From: Aedes albopictus
Lineage: Eukaryota; Arthropoda; Insecta; Diptera; Culicidae
Direction: 5' to 3'
DNA: 64,000 bases
NCBI RefSeq assembly: GCF_035046485.1
Contig: NC_085138.1
Location: 274,765,694 to 274,829,693, forward strand
Under the pieces are notes generated by a model that saw nothing but the letters and a program-made list of their open reading frames with translations, had not been told where the DNA came from and made no database searches. Shown piece by piece: positions 31,718 to 42,858 of this stretch; position 1 is the first letter of the stretch, and each line of letters starts with the position of its first letter. Both the position numbers and the translations under genes were made by a program.

Positions 31718-33406
31718 AGAAGATCAATTGAGAGCCATCAAGAACTCCTTCATCGCCACCGGCGAGAATAATTTGGGCAGCGAAGACATGCTAGCGAGCG
31801 AAAGCACGAGGAGCCAAATCCGTAGCACGTCAGCGCCATTCAGCTTTCAAGAGGGCAGTGAAACGCTCATGTAGACGAGACAAAAGAGCAAAGGTGGACC
31901 CCCTAGCCGACGAAGACAAGAAAGCTGCAAACACTGGCGACTTCCGTCTCCTCTACGATGATGTCTCACGTCGCCTAAGTAGGACTAGAATGAATGCTAC
32001 GATACCCGTGAAAGACACGTCTGGAAAGTTATTGACCGACTCAGTTGGTCAGTTGAAACACTGGTTCGAGCACTTTTTTAAGTGTCGGCCACGTCATCAA
32101 CACCTCAGAATCATCCGCCAAGGGTTCGACGCATTACCCGTGTCAACACCGAAGCTCCATAAGTGCAGGAGATAGAAACGCATATCAGCTGAGATGCTTA
32201 ATACTGACCGCGTAGTATCCGCACAACTGCTGGATCAACTAATAGGAAACCGCGACATTTCCGGACTACTGGATGCAAGGTGTCTTTGTATAGAAATTAC
32301 CTGACTATATGCGATAATTGGCGGGACATCATGTTACTTTGCATCGTCCTCAAAGTCCTCTGCAAAGTGATCCTTAACCGGATACAGGAAAAGATTGGCG
32401 CAATTCTTCGATAGCAGCAAGCAGGATTACGTGCTGGACGATCCTGTGTCCATAATGCCACGCTCAGTATCATAGGAAATCAATTAAATGAAAGGGTCTC
32501 TCTATCTGGTGTTCATTGATTACAAAAAGACTTTCGATCGTCCCAATCAGAAAAACATGTGGGAAGTGCAAGAGTACACTAATAAGACGCGACGCGAGAC
32601 GGAACACAACACTTATTATTCTTACAACGTTAAAAAGGAGATAAAATTACCTTTTTGTGTCGACCGGTTTCGGGCTCGTTGTTGCCCATCGACAGGACGA
32701 TGTCCGACCGGGTCGGACATCGTCCTGTCGATGGGCAACAACGAGCCCGAAACCGGTCGACTCAAAAAGGTAATTTTATCTCCTTTTTAACGTTGTAAGA
32801 ATAATAAGTGTTGTGTTCCGTCTCGCGTCGCGTCTTATTAGTGTTGTCGAGGTTCTTACGTTAGCGCAAATCCCAAGAATTGAAGTGCAAGAGTGTCCCT
32901 GAGAAAGGATGCATACTATAACCGTTGCTGTTCCTCATCGTAATCGACGAGATCCTGGTAGGTGCGATTGATCGTTAACCAAATCGTAGGTTCCTGGCCA
33001 GCCCATTACCATGGAGAACCTAAACGACTTCGGATTCACTGACGGCGTTACTCTCCTAGCTCAACGCCGCTCTGATATGCAGAGCAAGCTTGATGATCTT
33101 GCCAATCGCTCCTTCGGCGGCAGGTCTCACCATCAATGTCAACAAGACCAAATGGTTAGATGTAAACACGGTCAACTCTTCCAGCATTACGGTAGCTGGG
33201 ACCCACTGCTTGCCCAGAATGTTGAAAGCTTCAAATATCTTGGTAGCTAAATGGCGGCCGATGTCAGCACCAAGATCAATATAGGTGCCCGAATGAAGAA
33301 GGCGAGGGCTAATTTTGAGAGTTTAATAAATGTATGGAAAAACAATCAGATTAGTCGTCCCACTAAAATCCGGATTTTCAATTTTAACCTGGCATCTGTG
33401 CTATTG
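31718..33406 (+). pseudogene. Second LINE remnant (endonuclease/RT), plus strand
   Basis: Short in-frame segments in all three frames encode a decayed LINE. There is a linker region near 31860-32070, an RT block LYLVFIDYKKTFDR near 32500, and a downstream RT block GFTDGVTLLAQRRSDMQSK near 33020-33090 where the catalytic FADD-type motif is damaged. A thumb region extends to 33406. The sequence continues at 37101-37260, after the jockey-like insertion, with LLQVFINRCLR coding. It is interrupted by the palindromic insertion at 32576-32881 and carries multiple stops. The clade is uncertain; RTE-like. Confidence 0.75.
32576..32881. mobile_element. Near-perfect 269-bp palindrome inserted with 13-bp TSD
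   Basis: Bases 32576-32709 and 32711-32844 are reverse complements with a single mismatch seen, around a 1-base centre at 32710. A 37-bp non-palindromic tail follows. The whole insert is flanked by the direct repeat GAAGTGCAAGAGT (32563-32575 and 32882-32894), which belongs to the host LINE. No coding capacity. It looks like an inverted dimer or snap-back copy of a ~134-bp unit installed by target-primed reverse transcription. A foldback DNA element is the alternative. Confidence 0.85.
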
Positions 33407-33419
33407 TCGCCTTCATCAA

Positions 33420-33869
33420 CAAAAAGCTGCAGATAAGGCAAAATTGAGGAAGAAGCGTAGGAAGCAGCAATACGTTGAAAGTAACAATAGCAGAGCCTAC
33501 CCCAACCGTAATCAAACACATAAACGCAGCAATGATAAACGAAACACCAATGCCCTACCATTGGATAAAGAACTGTTAGCCGCCGCAAAGGAGCGATTTT
33601 CGGGACCTCCACCCGCACCATATAGACCAACTATAAGATTTCAAAGAGGAGAAGTGCTGAACCCGTACCCTGCTTACGAACGGAACCCCTACCTCTCGGA
33701 TGGACAAACCTCTAGCAATGGAACAAATTCGATGACCCATAGAAACAGTCCAAAGACCTCTTATAGAAATGCTGCAGCCACACCAGTGCATGTTAACGGT
33801 ATCCGCACCACCGACGTTCATCCAGAACCACGAGTGAACAGACCCTGTTGCTGTCAGTGTTTTCACTAG
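33420..33869 (+). pseudogene. Jockey-like ORF1, C-terminal part only
   Basis: About 150 residues, basic then Pro/Asn/Ser-rich, ending in a Cys cluster and TAG at 33867-33869. The N-terminal RNA-binding part is missing because the element is 5' truncated; the frame runs on from the host LINE. It overlaps the start of the ORF2 frame by about 22 bp. Confidence 0.6.
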
Positions 33870-33958
33870 ATTTGACGCATTCCCTAGATGAAGGTAACAA
33901 TAGTATATTTACATGTAGCAGATGTATTGTTACTAATTTACATAATGACGATAGTGAA

Positions 33959-36949
33959 ATGAATATTGATGGTATTTTAACTGTTAATGAACAATTACCA
34001 ATAATTAATAATAATAATCATGTAATTTCTGAAATTGACAAGCTATCATCGTTTACTAAGAACTCACCTGCTACTGAAATAGTTATCTATTGCCAAAACT
34101 TTAATCGTATGAGTAGCGCATCAAAGTTGAATTCAATTAATAAAAATATATTGAGTTCAAATTATTCAGTTATACTGGGCACTGAAACTAGCTGGAGTGA
34201 CAGTGTCAAAAACGAGGAAGCTTTTGGTAGCGATTATAACGTGTTTAGAGACGACCGTGATCTAGTATTAAGCCAAAGACAATCTAGAGGAGGAGTACTC
34301 ATTGCAATCTTAACTAAGTATAACTCGGAACATATAATTTCACCAAAATTTAAAGAGTTCGAACACGTGTGGGTCAAAACTAATATTGATGGTGAAACTC
34401 ACATTTTCGCCTCAGTTTATTTCCCACCTGATCAAGCATGCAAATCAACTTATGAAAAGTTCTTTCAAACAGCCGATGAAATTGTGTCTCGGCTTCCTCC
34501 TGGATATAAAATACACATATATGGTGACTTTAATCAGCGTGATGCAGACTTTATTCCTGATGCAGAAAATGAGAGTATTTTATTTCCAGTTATTGGTGAC
34601 AATGATACATTACAATTTATTTTTGAGAAAATTGCCTTTCTAGGTCTTAATCAAATAAATCACGTGAAAAACGAACAAAACAATTTCTTAGATTTTTTAC
34701 TGACGAACACACACGAAGATTTCTGTGTAATTGAATCTCTTGCACCTCTATGGAAAAACGAAGTATTTCATAAGGCAATTGAGTACTCAGTATTTGTACA
34801 TAATAATAGCATTCCCATCGAATGTGAATATGAAAATGTATTGGATTTCAACAAAGCAAACTTTGACAATATCAAGGCTAAATTAAATAGGACAAACTGG
34901 CAATCTATTTTAAGGAGTCAACAAAGTATTGATTGCGCTGTGGGAATTTTTTACGAAATATTATCGGGTATTATTCAAGAAGAAGTTCCGCTTACGAAAA
35001 AGCGACGAAATTACAATTCCAAAAATCCAATTTGGTTCAACAAACAAATTCTGAATTTGAAAAATCGAAAGCAGAAGGCTTATAAAACATATAGAAAATA
35101 CGAAAATCAAGAAAATTTGATGAAGTATTTGAACATTTGCAATCAACTTAATACAGCAATGTCTTCTGCTCTTTCTGATTATAATGTAAAAACTGAAAGT
35201 GAAATTAAGTCATGCCCAAAGAACTTTTTCAATTATGTTAAATCCAAGTTAAAGTCAGCCAGTTTTCCGGCCAAAATGACGAAAAAGAAGGACATAATTC
35301 AGAAGGCATTTGCAATCTTTTTGCATCATTCTTCCAAGAAACTTACACAAATTTTGCAGATAACGATCGTGATTTTGAATACTTTTCTTATTTTCCTGAT
35401 TTTCCAAACGATGTTAGTGTCAGTCATATTAATGTTAAAGACATTTTTGCTAGATTAAATGACCTAGATATCACAAAAGGTTCTGGACCAGACGGAATTC
35501 CTCCATCTTTCTTAGCAGTTGAACTTACAACTCCATTATTTTGGTTATTTAACATGTCGCTGGAATCTGGTAAATTCCCGATGGAATGGAAAAAATCTTT
35601 CCTAATACCCATTTATAAGTCTGGTAAAAAATGTGATCTTCGAAATTATCGTGGAATTGCTATTATTTCATGCATACCAAAACTATTTGAATCGATCATC
35701 AACAGAAATGTTTTCGTTCAGATTAAAAATAGAATAACTAATTCTCAACATGGCTTCTTCAAAGGCCGTTCAACAGCCACTAACCTGCTTGAGTTTGTCA
35801 ATTACTCTTTGAATGCAATGGAAAACGGTAATCATGTGGAAGCTCTCTACACTGACTTCAGCAAAGCATTCGATAGACTGGACATTCCTATGTTGATTTA
35901 CAAGCTTGAAAAGATGGGAATTGCAACGGGGCTCCTCAGCTGGATCAAGTCTTATCTAACTGATCGTCAACAAATAGTGCGATTCAATGAGAAAAAATCA
36001 AAACCAATTAATGTCACATCTGGAGTTCCCCAAGGTTCACATTTGGGGCCTCTTCTTTTTATTTTATACGTTAACGATATCTCCTTTATACTAAAAAAAA
36101 CTAAATGTTCTTATATATGCTGATGACATGAAGCTGTTCTTAGAAATTAGAAATAAAGATGACGCCGATGTATTTAAGAATGAAATTCAAATATTTCATG
36201 TATGGTGCTCTAAAAGTTTATTGGAATTAAATGTAAAAAAGTGCAATCATATAACGTACAGTAGAAAACGATGTCCATCAGATGTCTCAATAAAGCTAGG
36301 CAATCAAATTGTTGAAAAATGTGCAAAAATAAGAGATTTGGGTATAATTTTAGACACAAAATTAACGTTTGTAGAACATTATAATACAATTATCCATAGA
36401 GCATATAATATGTTAACGTTTATAAAACGTTTTGGTTATAACTTTCAGGATCAATACACTATAAAAACATTATACATTGCGTATGTGAGATCAATATTAG
36501 AGTATTGCAGCGTTGTTTGGTCTCCTTACATGAAAAAACATGAAGAACGCATAGAGTCAATTCAGAAGCAGTTTCTATTGTACGCACTACGTAAGTTAGG
36601 ATGGACAGTATTTCCTCTGCCTTCATACGAAGCACGTTGTTTGCTGATCAACATTCAGACATTGAAAGAACGACGTGACTACGCTATGGTATCGTTTGTT
36701 ACTGATATTGTCTCACAGCGTACTGATTCACCTGAATTATTGTCCAAATTAAATTTTTATGCTCCCAGCCGGCATCTACGTGAGAGAAATTTGTTTACAG
36801 CGGAACGTCATCATGCTGATTATGCAAAATATGGACCGTTAAATCAAATGATGTACACTTATAATCGGCATTGTGAAATGATTGACCTAAATATGACTAG
36901 AACGCAGTTGAAGAAACATTTTCAAAACATTCGAAATCGTAGAAGCTAA
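33959..36949 (+). pseudogene. Jockey-like ORF2: endonuclease and reverse transcriptase, frameshifted
   Basis: The first in-frame ATG is at 33959; the frame is open from 33848. An AP-type endonuclease with blocks such as LGTETSW, GGVLIA and IYGDFNQRDADF occupies about 34080-34800. RT starts near 35600 (NYRGIAIIS), continues with ALYTDFSKAFDRLD (35850) and SGVPQGSHLGPLLF (36030), and reaches the YADD motif at about 36117-36128. There are two frameshifts, near 35310 and near 36112, the latter immediately before YADD. The C-terminal region ends at 36949 with a 3' UTR to 37100. No RNase H. Only two lesions are seen, so it is a fairly young dead copy. Confidence 0.85.
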
Positions 36950-37100
36950 ATAAAATAGCAGATAGATGTAGCCTTTATATGAAGAATGATAAAAAAATTT
37001 AACTAATAACAATTATAACTATAAAATATGTATAAATAGATATTAAGCATGAAATGTATTGAAACTGGTCTACGTTTGATTGACGACAATAAATAAATAA

Positions 37101-37260
37101 ATTGTATGCCAGTAAAACTTGGTGTGTATCAGTTAAGAATACTCAACTGCTGCAGGTCTTCATCAATAGATGCCTGCGGTATTGAATTCGTGCATGATGT
37201 CCTTACCATTGGATTTCCAACGTGGAGCTCCATCATGAAAAGATTTTGGATGAAGTTGAG
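37101..37260 (+). pseudogene. Second LINE remnant, continued 3' of the jockey-like insert
   Basis: Resumes the 31718-33406 remnant at TATGCCAGTAAAACTTGG with in-frame LQVFINRCLR and, further on, ISNVELHHE coding. The end is not sharp. Confidence 0.65.
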
Positions 37261-37324
37261 AAATGTTTGACATTGAGATATTTAAGCTTTGCCTAACACA
37301 ATTTCTCAATGGTGAATCGAACAT

Positions 37325-37690
37325 TTTGAGTTGCTCAAGGAAAAAATTCACTCGAAGGTCACCGGGAAAATAGCAAGCAGAGGAACCTGCAAAAAAATTA
37401 CCCATAGAAATGAGAAAAGCTAACCAGAATATGCCCAAGTCAATATACCAAACCAGAAGATGAAAACAGCAAATAACGAAGAGATAATTGCATTCGCTGT
37501 ATATGACATTCAAATTAGCCTTCAGGATTTGTGTTTGCGACATCTTCGTCAGCCATGTTCTGATGGGTTTTGCTGCGATGCTTCTGACTGACGGCAGTGC
37601 CAGAAAGAAAGCCCCAAGGACGGCAAAGTAACACATCATCAGAACCACAAGGATGCAAGTTTCAAACTTTTTTTTCTTATATAAAGAAGA
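37325..37690 (-). CDS. Possible multi-pass membrane gene fragment
   Basis: An open minus-strand frame of over 100 codons. It has three hydrophobic segments (about 37600-37665, 37440-37500 and 37380-37440) separated by polar loops, and there is no ATG at the expected start. On the minus strand a TTTTTTTGCAGG acceptor-like site at about 37384-37395 and GT dinucleotides upstream suggest possible introns, but the simplest splice gives an early stop. It could be a fragment of a host membrane protein such as a chemoreceptor, or a chance frame antisense to LINE flank. I do not recognise it. Confidence 0.2.
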
Positions 37691-37693
37691 CAA

Positions 37694-38428
37694 CGTTCCA
37701 TCGACTAGCGCTGAGGGAAGAAGTTAAATTGACACTCTGTTTGCATGCCGTCGTTGAGACGAGACCGATCGGTGCGGTGGCGAAAATCCTCGCAGAAGGA
37801 ACAACCGATTCGGTTGAGCGAAAACATTAAAAGGCTCTCGGCTTTTGCTCCCACGTTGCGCTGAAATGCGAAAATATGAGGATTAGCCTGGAGGAATAAA
37901 TTGGGTGCCCATTCAGCCAGTGGCTGAGCTTTTCCGGTTCAAGATTTGGACATTGTCACAGGGTTGGGGCAGCTACATTGTTATTTTCTCGTTAACACCT
38001 TATTCTAGATGTACGCTCAGACAAAGCAAGATACGGGCAATAGTAGTCAGTGGAAGGAAAACGATTACAATGAGTCGGTTGGCTGGAAAGCAATTTGGTG
38101 CAGCTTTTTTTATGGATTTATTGGGTGATAAAGTTCCTGACCGAAAAAGGCAATAAATGGCATTAAAGCAATGAATTGGAGGTTTAGCATTTAACTGTAC
38201 TTTCTGCTGAGAATACGACTTTGTGTTATAACAAAATGAAATGCTGCTGATTCATGCACGCTCATACATCTTACGAACAAAATCAGCAAGTGAGGTTTAA
38301 GGGGTTACATCCCTCGAGACAATTGTTGAGTTATTTGACATTATCTTTGACAATACCTTTATCGCCATGCTTGCCCTTTGCATACATATTCCACGTGGCT
38401 TCCGAATTCCATAGATTAGCACCCTCTT
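37694..38428. other. Apparently unique, gene-free stretch
   Basis: No repeat signature or credible ORF. The base composition is more balanced than in the neighbouring TE fragments, so it may be host intergenic or intronic DNA. Confidence 0.4.
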
Positions 38429-38560
38429 CTATGAGTAGTAGTATCCGGCATAGGCAATCCGGGACTCAGGTGTTGGTGTAAGGCGCACTCGATGGCGGCC
38501 CAGCTGACGCTGTTGAACGCATTCTTTACGTCCAGCATGACAACCGCGCAATAGCGGATT
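38429..38560 (-). pseudogene. LINE RT fragment (DVKNAFNSV block)
   Basis: The minus strand encodes MLDVKNAFNSVSWAAIE followed by further RT-like residues, the RT palm block containing the first catalytic Asp. It is truncated on both sides. R1- or Loa-like from the wording of the motif. Confidence 0.6.
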
Positions 38561-39171
38561 CCTATTTACCTTACCGATCAGGCTAAGGCCGGGGTGGCCT
38601 CTGCTGTACATAGTAGCCGTCTCCATTCCACTCGGTCCATGGCTGTTTGTCTCCAGTTCCGCACTCTGCATAGGGTCCGCAGATCGTCCTCCACTTGGTT
38701 GACCCACCTAGCTCGCTGCGCACCACGTCCTCTTGAACCGGTCGGATGACTCTCGAGAACCATTTAAGTCGGGTTGCTTTTTTTTTTTTTTTTATCTAGT
38801 TCGTTTATTTGGGGCTCAATCGCGTATAACGCTTTACGGAGCCGAGGATCTTTCTTTGTACTTAATAGTATACATTATACAGAGTAATAACTTTTTAATG
38901 ATATCTGTTAGTAATGGGTGGAAGCCAGAGTACTCGTGGCAGCTCGAGGTTAGAAGGTCACATTTTGAGGGATGGACAGGGTAAGGATTGGGCCAAAGGT
39001 TTCACTGCTGCTCATCCGGGGGTGAATCGCATCTTGCTAGCGTATTCGGTGCCTTGTGGTGTTGGTACCAACTTGTTGTGGGACTTGGTTTTCCGGATGG
39101 CCAGGAGCAGCTTGGTAACACAAAGAGGACAAAACAGAGAAAAAAAAACTGGAGAAGAAAACACAAGCAAA

Positions 39172-42100
39172 TTAAACTTTTATACCAGCAGAGCGAAGAA
39201 AGTCGAAAATACATCCCATGTATGTGACATCGCGGGTCCCCAACACATCTCTCACAAGAACAAAGGGTTGTCTACCTCGGGCCTCAAGGGTATCCAAAAG
39301 TAGCGCTCTGGAGGCGTCATTATCCGGGCATTGCCAAACTACGTGGTCGATGTCATCATAACCGGAACCGCACTTAGTACAAACATTGCTCAACGCGAGG
39401 TTAATCCTGTGTAAATGCGCGTCTAGCGAGTAATGGTTGGACATAAGTCTTGACATCACGCGAATGAAATTGCGACTTACATCCAGACCATACCACCACA
39501 CTCGCAAAGAAACATTAGGAATAATGGAATGTAACCACCGTCCCAGCTGGCCATCTCGCCAATCATTTTGCCAACTTTGAAGAGAACTCTGGCGAACAAA
39601 ATGGAAAAATTCATCATGTGAAATTCTTCTATCATAGATCTCACCTTCCTGTGCGCCCACCTTTGCGAGAGAGTCCGCCTTCTCATTGCCAAAAATTGAG
39701 CAATGTGAGGGGACCCATACAAAGGTAATCTTGTATGATCTTTCGACCAGTGCACCCATCTGCTCCCTTATTTTTGTAAGAAAGTAAGATGAATGTTTTA
39801 CAGGTTTCATCGACCGGAGTGCCTCAATCGAACTAAGGCTATCCGAGAAGATGAAGAAATGGTCTACGGGCATGTTGGAAATCATCCCCAAAGCGAAGTT
39901 GATTGCTGCCAGCTCAGCAACATAAACCGAACAAGGTTCCTGAAGTTTGCGGAAGGCGGTGAAATTTTCATTGAAAACACCGAAACCAGTGGATCCATTT
40001 ATGCGAGACCCATCAGTGAAGAATCTCTTACAGGAATTGACATTTTGGTACTTTTCGTTAAAAATGCGAGGAATAGATATACATCGAAGTTGATCTGGTA
40101 TTCCATGAATAGCTTGTTTCATGGACAGATCGTATTTAACAGAGGAACTGTCATTAGTGAAGTGTACACGGGGAGGATTATAACTTGGTAGGCTTATATC
40201 AGATGACATGTAGAACAGATAGATTCTCATGAATTTTGATTGAGTGTTCAGACTGAGCATTTCTTCGAAATTTTCAATGACAAGTGTGTTGCTCACTCCA
40301 CACTTGATAAGTAACCTTAGCGAGAGCTCCCAGAATCGGTTCTGGAGAGGTTTCACCCCTGCCAGGACCTCAAGGCTCGCATTATGCGTTGAGTGCATAC
40401 AGCCGAGAGCAATACGCAAACAACGGTATTGAATTCGTTCCAACTTTATTAGGTGGCAGTTTGCTGCTGAGTGGAAGCAGAAAGAGCCATACTCAATAAC
40501 AGAGAGAATAGTCGTTTTGTAAAGTTTTATGAGGTCTTCCGGGTGAGCACCCCACCATGTTCCGGTAATTGTGCGTAGAAAATTGATCCTTTGTTGACAT
40601 TTTTGCACCAAATACTTGATTTGGGTACCCCAAGTGCCTTTTGAATCAAACCAGACCCCAAGGTATTTCGAAGTCAAAGACTGGTCGATTTCTATTCCCA
40701 AAAGATTGAGTTTCAGTTGGGCTGGGTTCCGCTTTCTAGAAAACACAACCAATTGAGTTTTTTGCGGAGCAAACTCGATCCCTAAATCTCTTGCCCAGAT
40801 TGACAGATTATTTAGAGAATTTTGCAATGGTCTTTGCAACATTTCTGCATGTGGGCCTTTTAGAGAAACCACAGCATCATCTGCAAGTTGTCTTAGCGTG
40901 CATTGTCCTTCCAAGCAACTATCAATGTCTTTCACGTAAAAATTATAAAGCAAGGGACTTAAACATGAGCCTTGGGGTAGGCCCATGTAACTTATTCTGG
41001 AAGTTGTCAGTTGTCCGAGATTGAAGCTCATATGTTTTTCTGACAACAAATTATACAAGAAATTATTTAAAATTCCTGGAAGTCCACTATTGTGCAGTTT
41101 TTCTGACAATATTCCTATGGAAACTGAATCAAAGGCGCCCTTAATATCCAAGAAAACTGAAGCCAGTTGCTCCTTTTCCGCAAAGGCCAGTTGAATATCT
41201 GTTGAAAGCAACGCTAGACAATCGTTTGTTCCTTTGCCCTTGCGAAACCCGAACTGTGTATTTGAAAGCAAGTTATTCGATTCGACCCAATGATCGAGTC
41301 GTGATAGGATCATTTTTTCCAACAATTTCCTTAAACATGATAACATAGCAATTGGGCGGTATGAATTATGATCAGACGCTGGTTTACCAGGCTTTTGAAT
41401 AGCTATTACTTTGACCTGTCTCCATTCATGCGGAACGATGTTGTTCTCCATGAATGAGTTGAACAGGTCCAGTAATCGTCTTTTCGCGATATCTGGGAGA
41501 TTCTTTAGAAGATTGAACTTGATCATATCGCGTCCCGGAGCGGAATTGTTTGATGAAAGAAGAGCCATAGAAAGTTCCAGCATAGTGAAGGGTCTGTCCA
41601 GAGAACCGTCTCTTGGGGATGTTTCCCAAGAAATCGGTTGTGCTGGGACTGAGTCTGGGCAGACCTTTTTCGCAAAGCTGAATATCCAACGGTTGGAGTA
41701 TTCGTCATTCTCATTAGAAGAAGAGCGGTTTCGCATGTTGCGAGCCACTCTCCAAAGCGTTGTCATTGAAGTTTCTCTTGAGAGACCCTCAATGAAGTGT
41801 CGCCAATAACTACGCTTCTTCGCTTTCAGCAGGTTTCTCAGTTGTCTTTCGAGCTTTGCGTACTCTTGATAAAGATCTGAGGTACCGTGCCTACGAAAAG
41901 TTTTGAAAGCATCAGATTTTTTAAGATACAACTGGGTGCAATCATCATCCCAACCTAGTGTGGCTGGTCTTCTTTTGAAGGTTGCACTTGGAACACGTCG
42001 TTTTTGTGACTCTAATGCACTCTTATATATCAGTTCAGACAGGAATCGATACTCATCCAAAGGTGGGAGGGGATTGAATGATTCGATGCCAAAAGATACC

Positions 42101-42858
42101 GCTTCTGCATACTTTTGCCAATCGATATTCCTTGTGAGGTCAAAAGGAACCTGAATTGGATGGTCTGACCTTTCACTATTCTGCTTTATGGTGGTTATAA
42201 TGGGTAAGTGATCACTACCATGAGGATCCTCGATTACCTTCCACAAGCAATCGAATGATAGTGAGCTTGACCCCAGTGATAGGTCGAGACGACTTTCTTT
42301 GCCGTCAGATGCAATACGTGTCACTTCACCTGTATTTAAAATGTTCAAATTGAAATCGTCGCACAAATCATAGAAAATGGCCGCTCTATTATCGTCATAT
42401 GGTTCGCCCCACCCTGTACCATGCGCGTTCATATCACCCAGAATTAAAACTGGATGTGATAGTGCAGAAACCGCATTCCAAAGATGACGGCGGTTAATTG
42501 AAATTCTTGGAGGAATGTAAACGGAAGCTACGCAAAGTTCTTTACCCTTTACGTTTATTTGGCAAGCGACGATTTCTACGCCAGGATGAGTCGCGATTGG
42601 AATTCTATAAAATGAGTAAGTCTTTTTGATCCCCAAAAGAACTCCCCCATAATGGTCATCTCTATCCTGGCGTATAATGTTAAAATCGTGGAAGTTGAGT
42701 TCATCTTCAGAAGAAAGCCATGTTTCACAAAGGGCAAAAATATCACAATCAGAGTTGTGAATCAAAAACTTAAACAGGTCTAATTTAGGTTTTAGACTAT
42801 GACAGTTCCACTGTAGCACAGTGATCATATCTTGTACCTCACTTGATGAATTATCCAT
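39172..42858 (-). CDS. I-clade ORF2: endonuclease, reverse transcriptase, RNase H
   Basis: 1228 residues from the ATG at 42858; the open frame extends slightly upstream without an ATG. The AP-like endonuclease spans about residues 10-230 with LQWNCHS, CETWLSS, GDMNAHGTGWG and GSDHLPI blocks. RT runs about 470-740, with FLDIKGAFDSV, GLPQGSCLSPLLYN and the catalytic LADD near residue 660. RNase H runs about 940-1080, with TDGS, AELAAI, SDSLSS and GNEKADSLAK supplying the D-E-D-D residues. A C-terminal Cys/His motif, CTKCGSG...HVVWQC, sits near 1160. This protein nicks the target and copies the RNA by target-primed reverse transcription. No stop or frameshift seen. Confidence 0.93.
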   Translation of the reverse strand: MDNSSSEVQDMITVLQWNCHSLKPKLDLFKFLIHNSDCDIFALCETWLSSEDELNFHDFNIIRQDRDDHYGGVLLGIKKTYSFYRIPIATHPGVEIVACQINVKGKELCVASVYIPPRISINRRHLWNAVSALSHPVLILGDMNAHGTGWGEPYDDNRAAIFYDLCDDFNLNILNTGEVTRIASDGKESRLDLSLGSSSLSFDCLWKVIEDPHGSDHLPIITTIKQNSERSDHPIQVPFDLTRNIDWQKYAEAVSFGIESFNPLPPLDEYRFLSELIYKSALESQKRRVPSATFKRRPATLGWDDDCTQLYLKKSDAFKTFRRHGTSDLYQEYAKLERQLRNLLKAKKRSYWRHFIEGLSRETSMTTLWRVARNMRNRSSSNENDEYSNRWIFSFAKKVCPDSVPAQPISWETSPRDGSLDRPFTMLELSMALLSSNNSAPGRDMIKFNLLKNLPDIAKRRLLDLFNSFMENNIVPHEWRQVKVIAIQKPGKPASDHNSYRPIAMLSCLRKLLEKMILSRLDHWVESNNLLSNTQFGFRKGKGTNDCLALLSTDIQLAFAEKEQLASVFLDIKGAFDSVSIGILSEKLHNSGLPGILNNFLYNLLSEKHMSFNLGQLTTSRISYMGLPQGSCLSPLLYNFYVKDIDSCLEGQCTLRQLADDAVVSLKGPHAEMLQRPLQNSLNNLSIWARDLGIEFAPQKTQLVVFSRKRNPAQLKLNLLGIEIDQSLTSKYLGVWFDSKGTWGTQIKYLVQKCQQRINFLRTITGTWWGAHPEDLIKLYKTTILSVIEYGSFCFHSAANCHLIKLERIQYRCLRIALGCMHSTHNASLEVLAGVKPLQNRFWELSLRLLIKCGVSNTLVIENFEEMLSLNTQSKFMRIYLFYMSSDISLPSYNPPRVHFTNDSSSVKYDLSMKQAIHGIPDQLRCISIPRIFNEKYQNVNSCKRFFTDGSRINGSTGFGVFNENFTAFRKLQEPCSVYVAELAAINFALGMISNMPVDHFFIFSDSLSSIEALRSMKPVKHSSYFLTKIREQMGALVERSYKITFVWVPSHCSIFGNEKADSLAKVGAQEGEIYDRRISHDEFFHFVRQSSLQSWQNDWRDGQLGRWLHSIIPNVSLRVWWYGLDVSRNFIRVMSRLMSNHYSLDAHLHRINLALSNVCTKCGSGYDDIDHVVWQCPDNDASRALLLDTLEARGRQPFVLVRDVLGTRDVTYMGCIFDFLRSAGIKV

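Larger units (their letters stand above)
33407..37100 (+). mobile_element. 5'-truncated jockey-like LINE
   Basis: Inserted in the second LINE remnant. Host sequence stops at 33406 and resumes at 37101 with a 4-bp overlap, ATTG. It contains the C-terminal part of ORF1, an ORF2 with endonuclease and RT broken by two frameshifts, and a 3' end of AATA/AAAT repeats at about 37086-37100. There is no RNase H domain, which fits the jockey clade. Confidence 0.85.

Noticed and set aside
32488..32790. 100-codon frame crossing the palindrome
   Set aside because: A fusion of decayed RT sequence with one palindrome arm; not a real protein.
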